From contig NW_027476386.1 of assembly GCF_051020955.1 (NCBI RefSeq), forward strand, positions 124,001 through 188,000: DNA of 64,000 nucleotides. Direction: 5' to 3'. Below the pieces are notes generated by a model that searched no databases, had not been told where the DNA came from, and was given only the letters and a program-made list of their open reading frames with translations. Source of the stretch: Megalopta genalis (taxonomy: Eukaryota; Arthropoda; Insecta; Hymenoptera; Halictidae). Each line of letters starts with the position of its first letter. Position 1 is the stretch's first letter. The position numbers were made by a program, and so were the translations under genes. Below, piece by piece: positions 14,099-28,379 of this stretch.

Positions 14099-15093
14099 CA
14101 AATCAATGCGATGTAAAAGGTTTAGCTTCAAATCCATGCGACACAAATGATTTGGCTTCAAATCCTTGCGATATAAATTATATAGTTTCAAATGCAGACG
14201 AAACAAACGAGTTAGCTTCAAATCCATGCAAAACACATGATTATGCTTCAAATCCATGCTACGTAGAAGGTATAGCTTCAAATTCATGCGACACAAGTGA
14301 TTTATCATCAGATACTTGCGATATAAGTGATATAGCTTCAAATGCAGGGTAAACAAACGAGTTAGCTTCAAATCCATGCGAGACACATGATATAGCTGCA
14401 AATCAATGCGATGTTGAAGGTTTAGCTTCAAATCCATGCGAAACAAATGATTTAGCTTCAGATACTAGCGATATATGTGATATTGCTTCAAGTGCAGACG
14501 AAACAAACGAGTTAGCTTCAAATCCAAGCGGAAAACATGATTGATCTTAACATTCATGCGATTTAGAACGTTTAGCTTCAAATCCATGCGAAACAAATGA
14601 TTGAGCTTCAAACACTTGGGATATTAGTGATATAGCTTCAAATTCAGACGAAACAAACGAGTTAGCTTCAAATCCATGCGAAACACATGATTGAACTGCA
14701 AATCAATGCGATGTAGAAGGTTTAGCTTCAAATCCATGCGACACAAATGATTTGGCTTCAAATCCTTGCGATATAAATTATATAGTTTCAAATGCAGACG
14801 AAACAAACGAGTTAGCTTCAAATCCATGCAAAACACATGATTATGCTTCAAATCCATGCTACGTAGAAGGTATAGCGTCAAATTCATGCGACACAAGTGA
14901 TTTATCATCAGATACTTGCGATATAAGTGATATAGCTTCAAATGCAGGGTAAACAAACGAGTTAGCTTCAAATCCATGCGAAACACATGATATAGCTGCA
15001 AATCAATGCGATGTTGAAGGTTTAGCTTCAAATCCATGCGAAACAAATGATTTAGCTTCAGATACTAGCGATATATGTGATATTGCTTCAAAT
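14099..15093 (+). repeat. 600-bp-spaced duplication (14099-14493 and 14699-15093)
   Basis: About 395 bp at 14099-14493 repeat at an offset of exactly 600 bp (four HORs). Plus-frame translations of 14152-14352 and 14752-14952 are identical, and a third, slightly divergent copy lies at 12778-12978. All three carry GATATAAATTATATAGTTTC and a shared stop-forming GCAGGGTAAAC. Confidence 0.88.
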
Positions 15094-15739
15094 GGAGCCG
15101 AAACAAACCAGTTAGCTTCAAATCCATGCGAAACAAATGATTTAGCTTCAGATACCTGCGATATAAGTGATATAGCTTAAATGCAGGGGAAACAAACGAG
15201 TTAGCTTCAAATCCATGCAAAACACATGATATAGCTGCAAATCAATGCGGTTTAGAAGGTTTAGCTTCAAATCCATGAGAAACAAATGATTGAGCTGCAA
15301 ACACTTGGGATATAAGAGATATAGCTCTAAATGAAGACGAAACAAACGAGTTAGCTTCAAATCCATGCGAAACACATGATTTGGCAGCAAACCAATGCGA
15401 TGTAGAATGCTTAGCTTCAAACCCACGCGAAACAAATGATTTAGGGTCACATACATTCCATTTGTGATATAGCTTCGAACGCAGGAGTAACGAACGAGAT
15501 AGCTCCAAATCCATGCGAAACAAACGATTTAGCTTCAAATCAATGCGAAGTAGAGAGCTTAGCTTCTAATCCATGCGGAACAAATGATTTAGCTTCAAAT
15601 ACTTGCGATATAAGTGATATAGATTCAACTGCAGGCGAAACAAACGAGTTAGCTTCATATACAAGCGAAACACATGATTTAGCTTCAAATCAATGCGATG
15701 TAGAAGGCTTAGCTTCAAATCCATGCAAAACAAATTGTT

Positions 15740-17060
15740 TCGCTTCGAATACTTGTGTCATACATGATTTAGCTTCAACTGCATGCGAAACAAACCATTT
15801 ATTTTCAAATCCAACCGAAACACATGATTTAGCTTCAAATCAATGCGAAGTAGAAGGCTTAGCTTCAAATCCATGCAAAACAAGTGGTTTCGCTTCGAAT
15901 GCTTGTGACATACATGATTTAGCTTCAACTGCATGCGAAACAAACGAATTAGCTCCAAATCCATGCGAAACACATGATTTAGTTTAAAATTCATTAGAAA
16001 CACATGGTTTAGCTTAATATTCATGCGAAATAAATGGTTCAGCTTCAAATCAAGGCGAAGTAGAAGGCTTAGTTTCATATCCAAGCGAATCAATTGCTTT
16101 AGCTTCAAATACTTGTGATATACATGGTTTAGCTTCAACTGCATGCGAAATAAACGAGTTGGCTTAAAATCCACGCGAAACAGATGATTTATTTTCAAAT
16201 CAATGCGAAGTAGATGGCTTAGCTTCAAATCCATGTGAAACGAATAGCTTAACTTCAAATACTTGTTTTATACATGATTTAGCATCAACTGCATGCGAAA
16301 CAAACGTATTAGTTTCAAATTCAACCGAAACACATGATTTAGCATCAAATCAATGCGAAGTAGAAGGCTCAGCTTCAAATCCATGCGAATCAAATGGTTT
16401 AGCTTCAAATACATGTGATATACGTGATTTAGTTTCAAATGCATGCGAATCAAACGAGTTAGCTTCAAATCCATGCGAAACACATGATTCAGTTTCAAAT
16501 CAATGCGAAGTAGAAGGCTCAGATTGAAATCCATGCGAATGAAGTTGTTTGGCTTCAAATACATGTGATATACATGATTTAGCTCCAACTGCATTCGAAA
16601 CAAACCATTTATTTTCAAATCCAACCGAAACACATGATTTAGCTTCAAATCAATGCGAAGTAGAAGGCTTAGCTTCAAATCCATGCAAAACAAATGGTTT
16701 CGCTTCGAATACTTGTGACATACATGATTCAGCTTCAACTGCATGCGAAACAAACCATTTATTTTCAAATCCAACCGAAACACATGATTTAGCTTCAAAT
16801 CAATGCGAAGTAGAAGGCTTAGCTTCAAATCCATGCAAAACAAATGGTTTCGCTTCGAATGCTTGTGACATACATGATTTAGCTTCAACTGCATGCGAAA
16901 CAAACGAATTAGCTTCAAATCCATGCGAAACACATGATGTAGCTTCAAATCAATGCGAAGTAGAAGGCTTAGCTTCAAATCCATCTGAAACGAGTAGTTT
17001 AACTTCAAATACTGGTGATATACATGAATTCGCTTAAAATCCAAGCGAAACACATGATTT
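15740..17060. repeat. Subfamily I island
   Basis: A block of subfamily I between two large subfamily II domains. It contains the cleanest 150-bp periodicity in the window (15783-17000) and the unusual epsilon/alpha pair ACAAACCATTTATTTTC. The change to GATGTAGAAGGTTTA at about 17085 marks the right edge. Confidence 0.78.
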
Positions 17061-17158
17061 AGCTTCAAATCATTGCGATGTAGAAGGTTTAGCTTCAAAT
17101 CCATGCGAAACAAATGAATTAGCTTCAAACACTTGGGATATAAGTGATATAGCTTCAA
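16268..17158 (-). other. Open frame (296 codons), probably not a gene
   Basis: Minus-strand frame across the subfamily I island. Its peptide shows the clearest 50-residue period in the window because the 150-bp units here are nearly identical. No other feature supports translation. Confidence 0.67.
16593..16892 (+). repeat. Two adjacent, nearly identical 150-bp HOR copies
   Basis: Positions 16593-16742 and 16743-16892 repeat almost base for base, including the diagnostic ACAAACCATTTATTTTC and AACAAATGGTTTCGCTTCG stretches. A third related copy lies at about 15783-15930. This is the most recent amplification seen at the level of a single 150-bp unit and demonstrates that the HOR itself is a unit of exchange. 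Confidence 0.85.
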
Positions 17159-17786
17159 ATGCAGACGAAACTAACGAGTTAGCTTCAAAATCCGTGCGAT
17201 TCACATGATTTAGCTTCAAATAAATGCGATGTAGAATGTTTAGATTCAAATCCAAGCGAAACACATGATTTAGCTTCAAATCAATGCGATGTAGAAGGTT
17301 TTGCTTCGAATCCATGCGAAACAAATGATTTAGCTTCAGATACTTGCGATATAACTGATATAGCTTCAAATGCAGGCGCAACTAACGAGTTAGCTTCAAA
17401 TCCATGCCAAACACATCATTTTTCTTCAAATACTTGCGATTTAAATGATATAGCTTCAAATGCAGATGAATCAAACGAGCTAACTTCAAATCTATGCGAT
17501 GTAGAATTTTTGCTTCAAAGCCATGCGAAACCAATGATTTAGCGTCAGATACTTGCGATATAAGTGACATAGCTTCAAATGCAATCGAAACAAACGTGAT
17601 AGTATGAAATCCAAGAGAATCACGAGATTTAGCTGCACATAAATGCGCTTTAGAAGGTTGAGCTTCAAATCCATGCGAAACAAATGATTGAGCTGCAAAC
17701 ACTTGGGATATAGGTGATATAGCTTCAAATGCAGACGAATCAAACGAGTTAGCTTCAAAATCCATTCGAAACACATGACTTAGCTG

Positions 17787-20700
17787 CAAATCAATGCGAT
17801 GTAGAAGGTTTAGCTTCAAATCCACGCGAAACAAATCATTTAGATTCAGATACTTGCGATATAAGTGATATAGCTTCAAGTGCAGACGAAACAAACGAGT
17901 TTGATTCAAATCCATGTAAAACATATGAGTAAGTTTCAAATCAATGTTATGTAGAAGGTTTAGCTTCAAATCCATGCGAAACAAATGATTTATCTTCAAA
18001 CACTTGGGATATAAGTTATATTGCTTCAAATGCAGACGAATCAAACGAGTTAGATTAAAAATCCATGCGATACACATGATTTAGCTTCTAATCAATGCGA
18101 ACTAGAAGGCTTTGCTTCACATCCATGCGAAAAAAATTATTTAGGTTCAGATACTTGCGATGTAAGGTGATATAGCTTCAAATGCAGGGGAAACAAACGA
18201 GTTGGCTTCAAATCCATGCGAAACACCTGATTTAGTTTCAAATCAATTCGAAGTAGAAGGATTAGCTTCTAATCCATGGGAAACAAACGATTTAGGTTCA
18301 GATACTTGCGATATAAGTGATATAGCCTCAAATGCAGGCGAAAATAACGATTTAGCTTCAAAATCCATTCGAAACACATGATTTAGCTGCAAATCAATGC
18401 GATGTAGAAGGTATAGCTTCAAATCCATGCGAAACAAATGATTTAGCTTCAGATACTTGCGATATAACTGATATAGCTTCAAATGCAGGCGCAACTATCG
18501 AGTTAGCTTCAAATCCATGCAAAACACATGATTTTTCTTCAAATACTTGCGATTTAAGTGATATAGCTTCAAATGCAGATGAAGCAAACGAGCTAGCTTT
18601 AAATCTATGCGATGTAGAATTTTTGCTTCAAAGCCATGCGAAACCAATGATTTAGCGTCAGATACTTGCGATATAAGTGACATAGCTTCAATTGCAATCG
18701 AAACAAACGAGATAGTATCAAATCCAAGAGAATCACATGATTTAGCTTCAAATAAATGCGCTTTAGAAGGTTCAGCTTCAAATCCATGCGAAACAAATGA
18801 TTTAGGTTCAAATCAATGCGATGTAGAAGGTTAAGCTTCAAATCCATGCGAAACAAATGATTTAGATTCAAACACTTGGGATATAAGTAATATAGCTTCA
18901 ATTGCAGACGAACCAAACGAGTTAGCTTCAAAATCCATTAGAAACACATGATTTAGCTGCAAATCAATGCGATGTAGAAGGTTTAGATTCAAATCCATGA
19001 GAAACAAATGATTTAGCATCAGATACTTGCGATATGAGTGATATAGAATCAAATGCAGGCGAAACGAACGAGTTAGCTTCAAATCCATGCGAAACACATG
19101 ATTTAGCTGCAAATCAATGCGATGTAGAAGGTTTAGATTGAAATCCATGCGGTTCACAAGGTTTAGCATCAAATCAATGCGATGTAGAAGGTTTAGCTTC
19201 ATATCTATGCGAAACAAATGATTGAGCTTCAAACACTTGGGATATAGGTGATATAGCTTCAAATGCAGACGAATCAAACGAGTTAGCTTCAAAATCCATT
19301 CGAAACACATGACTTAGCTGCAAATCAATGCGATGTAGAAGGTTTAGCTTCATATCTATGAGAAATAAATGATTTAGCTTCAAACACTTGGGATATAGGT
19401 GATATAGCTTCAAATGCAGACGAATCAAACGAGTTAGCTTCAAAATCCTTTCGAAACAAATGATTGAGTTGCAAATCAATGCGATGTAGAAGGTTTAGAT
19501 TCAAATCCATGCGGTACACAATGTTTAGCATCAGATCAATGCGATGTAGAAGGTTTAGCTTTATATCTATGCGAAACAAATGATTGAGCTTCAAACACTT
19601 GGGATATAGGTGATATAGATTCAACTGCATGCGGAACAAACGAGTTAGCTTCAAATCCATGCGAAACAAATGATGTAGCTACAAATCAATGCGATGTAGA
19701 TGGTTTAGCTTCAAATCCTTTGCGAAAGAAATGATTTAGCTTCAAACACTTGCGATATAAGTGATATAGCTTCAAATGCAGACGAATCAAACGAGTTAGC
19801 TTCAAAATCCATTCGAAACACATGATTTAGCTGCAAATCAATGCGATGTAGAAGGTTTAGATTGAAATCCATGCGGAACATAATGTTTAGCATCAAATTA
19901 ATGCGATGTAGAAGGTTTAGCTTCATATCTATGCGAAACAAATGATTTAGCTTCAAACACTTGGGATATAGGTGATATAGTTGCAACTGCATGCGAAACA
20001 AAGGAGTTAGCTTCAAATCCATTCGAAACACATGATTTACCTGCAAATCAATGCGATGTAGAAGGTATAGCTTCAAATCCATGCGGTACACAAGGTTTAG
20101 CATCAAATCAATGCGATGTAGAAGGTTTAGCTTCAAATCCATGCGGTACACAAGGTTTAGCATCAAATTAATGCGATGTAGAAGGTTTAGCTTCATATCT
20201 ATGCGAAACAAATGATTGAGCTTCAAACACTTGGGATATAGGTGATATAGCTTCAAATGCAGACGAATCAAACGAGTTAGCTTCAAATCCATGCGATACA
20301 CATGATTTAGCTGCAAATCAATGCGATGTAGAAGATTTAGATTCAAATCCATGCGAAACACATGATTTAGCTGCAAATCAATGCGATGTATAAGGTTTAG
20401 CTTCATATCTATGCGAAACAAATGATTGACCTTCAAACACTTGGGATATTGGTGATATAGCTGCAACTGCGTGCGAAACAAACGAATTAGCTTCAAATCC
20501 ATGCGAAACAAATGATGTAGCTACAAATCAATCCGAAGTAGAAGGAATAGCTTCAAATCCATACGGAACAAATGATTTAGCTGCAAATCATTGCGGTGTA
20601 GAAGCTTTAGCTTCAAATCCATGCGAAACAAATGATTCAGCGTCAAACACTTGGGATAGAAGTGATATAGCTTCAAATGCAGACGAATCAAACGAGTTAG

Positions 20701-23130
20701 CTTCAAATCCATGCGATACACATGATTTAGCTGCAAATCAATGCGATGTAGAAGATTTAGATTCAAATCCATGCGAAACACATGATTTAGCTGCAAATCA
20801 ATGCGCTTTAGATGATTAGCTTCGAATCCATGCGAAACAAATGATTTAGGTTCAAATCAATGCCATGTAGAAATTTTAGCTTCAAATCCATGCGAAACAA
20901 ATGATTTAGCTTCATATACTTGCGATATAACTGATATAGCTTCAAATGCAGGCGCAACTAACGAGTTAGCTTCAAATCCATGCAAAACACATGATTCAGC
21001 TGCAAATCAATGCGATGTAGAAGATTTAGATTCAAATCCATGCGAAACACATGATTTAGCTGCAAATCAATGCGATGTACAAGGTTTAGCTTCATATCTA
21101 TGCGAAACAAATGTTTGAGCTTCAAACACTTGGGATATAGGTGAAGTAGCTTCAAATGCAGACGAATCAAACGAGTTAGCTTCAAAATCCATTCGAAACA
21201 CATGATTTAGCTGCAAATCAATGCGCTTTAGATGGTTTAGCTTCGAATCCATGCGAAACAAATGATTTAGGTTCAAATCAATGCGATGTAGAAGTTTTAG
21301 CTTCAAATCCATGCGAAACAAATGATTTAGCTTCATATACTTGCGATATAACTGATATAGCTTCAAATGCAGGCGCAACTAACGAGTTAGCTTCAAATCC
21401 ATGCAAAACACATGACTTTTCTTCAAATACTTGCGATATAAGTGATATAGCTTCAAATGCAGATGAAGCAAACGAGCTAGCTTCAAATCTATGAGATGTA
21501 GAATTTTTGCTTCAAAGCCATGCGAAACAAATGATTTAGCATCAGATGCTTGCGATATAAATGATATAGCTTCAAATGCAGACGAAACAAACGAGTTAGC
21601 TTCATATCCAAGCGAAACACATGATTTATATGCAAATTAATGCGATGCAGTAGGTTCAGCTTCAAATCCATGCGACACAAATGACTTAGCATCAGATACG
21701 TGCGATTTAAGTAATATAGCTTCAAATGCAGGAGAAACAAACGAGTTAGCTTCAAATCCATGCAAAACACATGATTTTTCTTCAAATACTTGCGATATAA
21801 GTGATATAGCTTCAAATGCAGATGAAGCAAACGAGCTAGCTTCAAATCTATGAGATGTAGAATTTTTGCTTCAAAGCCATGCGAAACAAATGATTTAGCA
21901 TCAGATGCTTGCGATATAAATGATATAGCTTCAAATGCAGGCGAAACGAACGAGTTAGCTTCAAATCCATGCGATACACATGATTTAGCTGCAAATCAAT
22001 GCGATGTAGAAGATTTAGATTCAAATCCATGCGAAACACATGATTTAGCTGCAAATCAATGCGATGTACAAGGTTTAGCTTCATTTCTATGCGAAACAAA
22101 TGTTTGAGCTTCAAACACTTGGGATATAGGTGAAGTAGCTTCAAATGCAGACGAATCAAACGAGTTAGCTTCAAAATCCATTCGAAACACATGATTTAGC
22201 TGCAAATCAATGCGCTTTAGATGGTTTAGCTTCGAATCCATGCGAAACAAATGATTTAGGTTCAAATCAATGCGATGTAGAAGTTTTAGCTTCAAATCCA
22301 TGCGAAACAAATGATTTAGCTTCATATACTTGCGATATAACTGATATAGCTTCAAATGCAGGCGCAACTAACGAGTTAGCTTCAAATCCATGCAAAACAC
22401 ATGACTTTTCTTCAAATACTTGCGATATAAGTGATATAGCTTCAAATGCAGATGAAGCAAACGAGCTAGCTTCAAATCTATGAGATGTAGAATTTTTGCT
22501 TCAAAGCCATGCGAAACAAATGATTTAGCATCAGATGCTTGCGATATAAATGATATAGCTTCAAATGCAGACGAAACAAACGAGTTAGCTTCATATCCAA
22601 GCGAAACACATGATTTATATGCAAATTAATGCGATGCAGTAGGTTCAGCTTCAAATCCATGCGACACAAATGACTTAGCATCAGATACGTGCGATTTAAG
22701 TGATATAGCTTCAAATGCAGGAGAAACAAACGAGTTAGCTTCAAATCCATGCAAAACACATGATTTTTCTTCAAATACTTGCGATATAAGTGATATAGCT
22801 TCAAATGCAGATGAAGCAAACGAGCTAGCTTCAAATCTGTGCGATGTAGAAATTTTGCTTCAAAGCCATGCGAAACATATGATTTAGCATCAGATGCTTG
22901 CGATATAAATGATATAGCTTCAAATGCAGACGAAACAAACGGGTTAGCTTCATATCCAAGCGAAACACATGATTTATATGCTTACTAATGCGAAATAGAA
23001 GGTTTAGCTTCAAATCGATGAGAAACAAATGATTTAGAATCAGATACTTGCGATATAAGTGATATAGCATCTAATGCAGGCGAAACGAACGAGTTAGCTT
23101 CAAATCCATGCGAAACACATGATTTAGCTA
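17787..23130 (+). repeat. 5.3-kb tandem unit, copy 1
   Basis: This block repeats at an offset of 5344 bp (178 monomers plus 4 bp) as far as about 20992. Frames at 18243-18494, 18831-19310, 19174-19479, 19325-19669, 19711-20511 and 20521-20796 have identical translations in copy 2. From about 20993 the offset becomes 5553 because this copy lacks 209 bp present in copy 2. Confidence 0.93.
20993..22826 (+). repeat. Nested 989-bp tandem repeat in copy 1 (first copy truncated)
   Basis: The second 989-bp copy is 21838-22826. The first is shortened at its left end by the 209-bp difference. Frames at 21067-21378 and 22056-22367, and at 21489-21845 and 22478-22834, are nearly identical in translation at an offset of 989. 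The nested duplication therefore predates the 5.3-kb duplication. Confidence 0.88.
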
Positions 23131-26100
23131 CAAATCAATGCGATGTAGAAGGTTTAGCTTCAAATCCACGCGAAACAAATCATTTAGATTCAGATACTTG
23201 CGATATAAGTGATATAGCTTCAAGTGCAGACGAAACAAACGAGTTTGATTCAAATCCATGTAAAACATATGAGTAAGTTTCAAATCAATGTTATGTAGAA
23301 GGTTTAGCTTCAAATCCATGCGAAACAAATGATTTATCTTCAAACACTTGGGATATAAGTTATATTGCTTCAAATGCAGACGAATCAAACGAGTTAGATT
23401 AAAAATCCATGCGATACACATGATTTAGCTTCTAATCAATGCGAACTAGAAGGCTTTGCTTCACATCCATGCGAAAAAAATTATTTAGGTTCAGATACTT
23501 GCGATGTAAGGTGATATAGCTTCAAATGCAGGGGAAACAAACGAGTTGGCTTCAAATCCATGCGAAACACCTGATTTAGTTTCAAATCAATTCGAAGTAG
23601 AAGGATTAGCTTCTAATCCATGGGAAACAAACGATTTAGGTTCAGATACTTGCGATATAAGTGATATAGCCTCAAATGCAGGCGAAAATAACGATTTAGC
23701 TTCAAAATCCATTCGAAACACATGATTTAGCTGCAAATCAATGCGATGTAGAAGGTATAGCTTCAAATCCATGCGAAACAAATGATTTAGCTTCAGATAC
23801 TTGCGATATAACTGATATAGCTTCAAATGCAGGCGCAACTATCGAGTTAGCTTCAAATCCATGCAAAACACATGATTTTTCTTCAAATACTTGCGATTTA
23901 AGTGATATAGCTTCAAATGCAGATGAAGCAAACGAGCTAGCTTTAAATCTATGCGATGTAGAATTTTTGCTTCAAAGCCATGCGAAACCAATGATTTAGC
24001 GTCAGATACTTGCGATATAAGTGACATAGCTTCAATTGCAATCGAAACAAACGAGATAGTATCAAATCCAAGAGAATCACATGATTTAGCTGCAAATAAA
24101 TGCGCTTTAGAAGGTTCAGCTTCAAATCCATGCGAAACAAATGATTTAGGTTCAAATCAATGCGATGTAGAAGGTTAAGCTTCAAATCCATGCGAAACAA
24201 ATGATTTAGATTCAAACACTTGGGATATAAGTAATATAGCTTCAATTGCAGACGAACCAAACGAGTTAGCTTCAAAATCCATTAGAAACACATGATTTAG
24301 CTGCAAATCAATGCGATGTAGAAGGTTTAGATTCAAATCCATGAGAAACAAATGATTTAGCATCAGATACTTGCGATATGAGTGATATAGAATCAAATGC
24401 AGGCGAAACGAACGAGTTAGCTTCAAATCCATGCGAAACACATGATTTAGCTGCAAATCAATGCGATGTAGAAGGTTTAGATTGAAATCCATGCGGTTCA
24501 CAAGGTTTAGCATCAAATCAATGCGATGTAGAAGGTTTAGCTTCATATCTATGCGAAACAAATGATTGAGCTTCAAACACTTGGGATATAGGTGATATAG
24601 CTTCAAATGCAGACGAATCAAACGAGTTAGCTTCAAAATCCATTCGAAACACATGACTTAGCTGCAAATCAATGCGATGTAGAAGGTTTAGCTTCATATC
24701 TATGAGAAATAAATGATTTAGCTTCAAACACTTGGGATATAGGTGATATAGCTTCAAATGCAGACGAATCAAACGAGTTAGCTTCAAAATCCTTTCGAAA
24801 CAAATGATTGAGTTGCAAATCAATGCGATGTAGAAGGTTTAGATTCAAATCCATGCGGTACACAATGTTTAGCATCAGATCAATGCGATGTAGAAGGTTT
24901 AGCTTTATATCTATGCGAAACAAATGATTGAGCTTCAAACACTTGGGATATAGGTGATATAGATTCAACTGCATGCGGAACAAACGAGTTAGCTTCAAAT
25001 CCATGCGAAACAAATGATGTAGCTACAAATCAATGCGATGTAGATGGTTTAGCTTCAAATCCTTTGCGAAAGAAATGATTTAGCTTCAAACACTTGGGAT
25101 ATAAGTGATATAGCTTCAAATGCAGACGAATCAAACGAGTTAGCTTCAAAATCCATTCGAAACACATGATTTAGCTGCAAATCAATGCGATGTAGAAGGT
25201 TTAGATTGAAATCCATGCGGAACATAATGTTTAGCATCAAATTAATGCGATGTAGAAGGTTTAGCTTCATATCTATGCGAAACAAATGATTTAGCTTCAA
25301 ACACTTGGGATATAGGTGATATAGTTGCAACTGCATGCGAAACAAAGGAGTTAGCTTCAAATCCATTCGAAACACATGATTTACCTGCAAATCAATGCGA
25401 TGTAGAAGGTATAGCTTCAAATCCATGCGGTACACAAGGTTTAGCATCAAATCAATGCGATGTAGAAGGTTTAGCTTCAAATCCATGCGGTACACAAGGT
25501 TTAGCATCAAATTAATGCGATGTAGAAGGTTTAGCTTCATATCTATGCGAAACAAATGATTGAGCTTCAAACACTTGGGATATAGGTGATATAGCTTCAA
25601 ATGCAGACGAATCAAACGAGTTAGCTTCAAATCCATGCGATACACATGATTTAGCTGCAAATCAATGCGATGTAGAAGATTTAGATTCAAATCCATGCGA
25701 AACACATGATTTAGCTGCAAATCAATGCGATGTATAAGGTTTAGCTTCATATCTATGCGAAACAAATGATTGACCTTCAAACACTTGGGATATTGGTGAT
25801 ATAGCTGCAACTGCGTGCGAAACAAACGAATTAGCTTCAAATCCATGCGAAACAAATGATGTAGCTACAAATCAATCCGAAGTAGAAGGAATAGCTTCAA
25901 ATCCATACGGAACAAATGATTTAGCTGCAAATCATTGCGGTGTAGAAGCTTTAGCTTCAAATCCATGCGAAACAAATGATTCAGCGTCAAACACTTGGGA
26001 TAGAAGTGATATAGCTTCAAATGCAGACGAATCAAACGAGTTAGCTTCAAATCCATGCGATACACATGATTTAGCTGCAAATCAATGCGATGTAGAAGAT

Positions 26101-26336
26101 TTAGATTCAAATCCATGCGAAACACATGATTTAGCTGCAAATCAATGCGCTTTAGATGATTAGCTTCGAATCCATGCGAAACAAATGATTTAGGTTCAAA
26201 TCAATGCCATGTAGAAATTTTAGCTTCAAATCCATGCGAAACAAATGATTTAGCTTCATATACTTGCGATATAACTGATATAGCTTCAAATGCAGGCGTA
26301 ACTAACGAGTTAGCTTCAAATCCATGCAAAACACAT

Positions 26337-26545
26337 GACTTTTCTTCAAATACTTGCGATATAAGTGATATAGCTTCAAATGCAGATGAAGCAAACGAGC
26401 TAGCTTCAAATCTATGAGATGTAGAATTTTTGCTTCAAAGCCATGCGAAACAAATGATTTAGCATCAGATGCTTGCGATATAAATGATATAGCTTCAAAT
26501 GCAGGCGAAACGAACGAGTTAGCTTCAAATCCATGCGATACACAT
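26337..26545 (+). repeat. 209-bp segment absent from the sister copy
   Basis: These seven monomers, minus one base, are present in copy 2 of the 5.3-kb unit but missing at 20992/20993 in copy 1. They contain the 29-bp monomer ending AGAATTTTT and TTCAAAGCCATGCG. The segment is also the left end of the nested 989-bp period, so a deletion in copy 1 is the simpler explanation. Confidence 0.85.
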
Positions 26546-28379
26546 GATTCAGCTGCAAATCAATGCGATGTAGAAGATTTAGATTCAAATCCATGCGAAA
26601 CACATGATTTAGCTGCAAATCAATGCGATGTACAAGGTTTAGCTTCATATCTATGCGAAACAAATGTTTGAGCTTCAAACACTTGGGATATAGGTGAAGT
26701 AGCTTCAAATGCAGACGAATCAAACGAGTTAGCTTCAAAATCCATTCGAAACACATGATTTAGCTGCAAATCAATGCGCTTTAGATGGTTTAGCTTCGAA
26801 TCCATGCGAAACAAATGATTTAGGTTCAAATCAATGCGATGTAGAAGTTTTAGCTTCAAATCCATGCGAAACAAATGATTTAGCTTCATATACTTGCGAT
26901 ATAACTGATATAGCTTCAAATGCAGGCGCAACTAACGAGTTAGCTTCAAATCCATGCAAAACACATGACTTTTCTTCAAATACTTGCGATATAAGTGATA
27001 TAGCTTCAAATGCAGATGAAGCAAACGAGCTAGCTTCAAATCTATGAGATGTAGAATTTTTGCTTCAAAGCCATGCGAAACAAATGATTTAGCATCAGAT
27101 GCTTGCGATATAAATGATATAGCTTCAAATGCAGACGAAACAAACGAGTTAGCTTCATATCCAAGCGAAACACATGATTTATATGCAAATTAATGCGATG
27201 CAGTAGGTTCAGCTTCAAATCCATGCGACACAAATGACTTAGCATCAGATACGTGCGATTTAAGTAATATAGCTTCAAATGCAGGAGAAACAAACGAGTT
27301 AGCTTCAAATCCATGCAAAACACATGATTTTTCTTCAAATACTTGCGATATAAGTGATATAGCTTCAAATGCAGATGAAGCAAACGAGCTAGCTTCAAAT
27401 CTATGAGATGTAGAATTTTTGCTTCAAAGCCATGCGAAACAAATGATTTAGCATCAGATGCTTGCGATATAAATGATATAGCTTCAAATGCAGGCGAAAC
27501 GAACGAGTTAGCTTCAAATCCATGCGATACACATGATTTAGCTGCAAATCAATGCGATGTAGAAGATTTAGATTCAAATCCATGCGAAACACATGATTTA
27601 GCTGCAAATCAATGCGATGTACAAGGTTTAGCTTCATTTCTATGCGAAACAAATGTTTGAGCTTCAAACACTTGGGATATAGGTGAAGTAGCTTCAAATG
27701 CAGACGAATCAAACGAGTTAGCTTCAAAATCCATTCGAAACACATGATTTAGCTGCAAATCAATGCGCTTTAGATGGTTTAGCTTCGAATCCATGCGAAA
27801 CAAATGATTTAGGTTCAAATCAATGCGATGTAGAAGTTTTAGCTTCAAATCCATGCGAAACAAATGATTTAGCTTCATATACTTGCGATATAACTGATAT
27901 AGCTTCAAATGCAGGCGCAACTAACGAGTTAGCTTCAAATCCATGCAAAACACATGACTTTTCTTCAAATACTTGCGATATAAGTGATATAGCTTCAAAT
28001 GCAGATGAAGCAAACGAGCTAGCTTCAAATCTATGAGATGTAGAATTTTTGCTTCAAAGCCATGCGAAACAAATGATTTAGCATCAGATGCTTGCGATAT
28101 AAATGATATAGCTTCAAATGCAGACGAAACAAACGAGTTAGCTTCATATCCAAGCGAAACACATGATTTATATGCAAATTAATGCGATGCAGTAGGTTCA
28201 GCTTCAAATCCATGCGACACAAATGACTTAGCATCAGATACGTGCGATTTAAGTGATATAGCTTCAAATGCAGGAGAAACAAACGAGTTAGCTTCAAATC
28301 CATGCAAAACACATGATTTTTCTTCAAATACTTGCGATATAAGTGATATAGCTTCAAATGCAGATGAAGCAAACGAGCT
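26402..28379 (+). repeat. Nested 989-bp tandem repeat (2 copies, split 630+359)
   Basis: Inside copy 2, 26402-27390 and 27391-28379 are near-identical 989-bp copies. A marker monomer (TATGAGATGTAGAATTTTTG, 29 bp) occurs at 26402, 27032, 27391 and 28021, with a GTGCGATGTAGAAATTTTG variant at 28380. Spacings alternate 630 and 359 bp. The same pattern occurs in copy 1 at 21479, 21838, 22468 and 22827. Confidence 0.9.

Larger units (their letters stand above)
10930..15740. repeat. Subfamily II domain with recurrent 28-bp monomer
   Basis: GATGTAGAAGGTTTA and GATATAAGTGATATA forms predominate. A shortened 28-bp monomer reading GGGTCACATACATTC then a TTTGTGATATA end occurs at about 12633, 13557 and 15445; it is a two-base deletion shared by descent. 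Its repeated occurrence shows block duplication within this domain. Confidence 0.75.
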
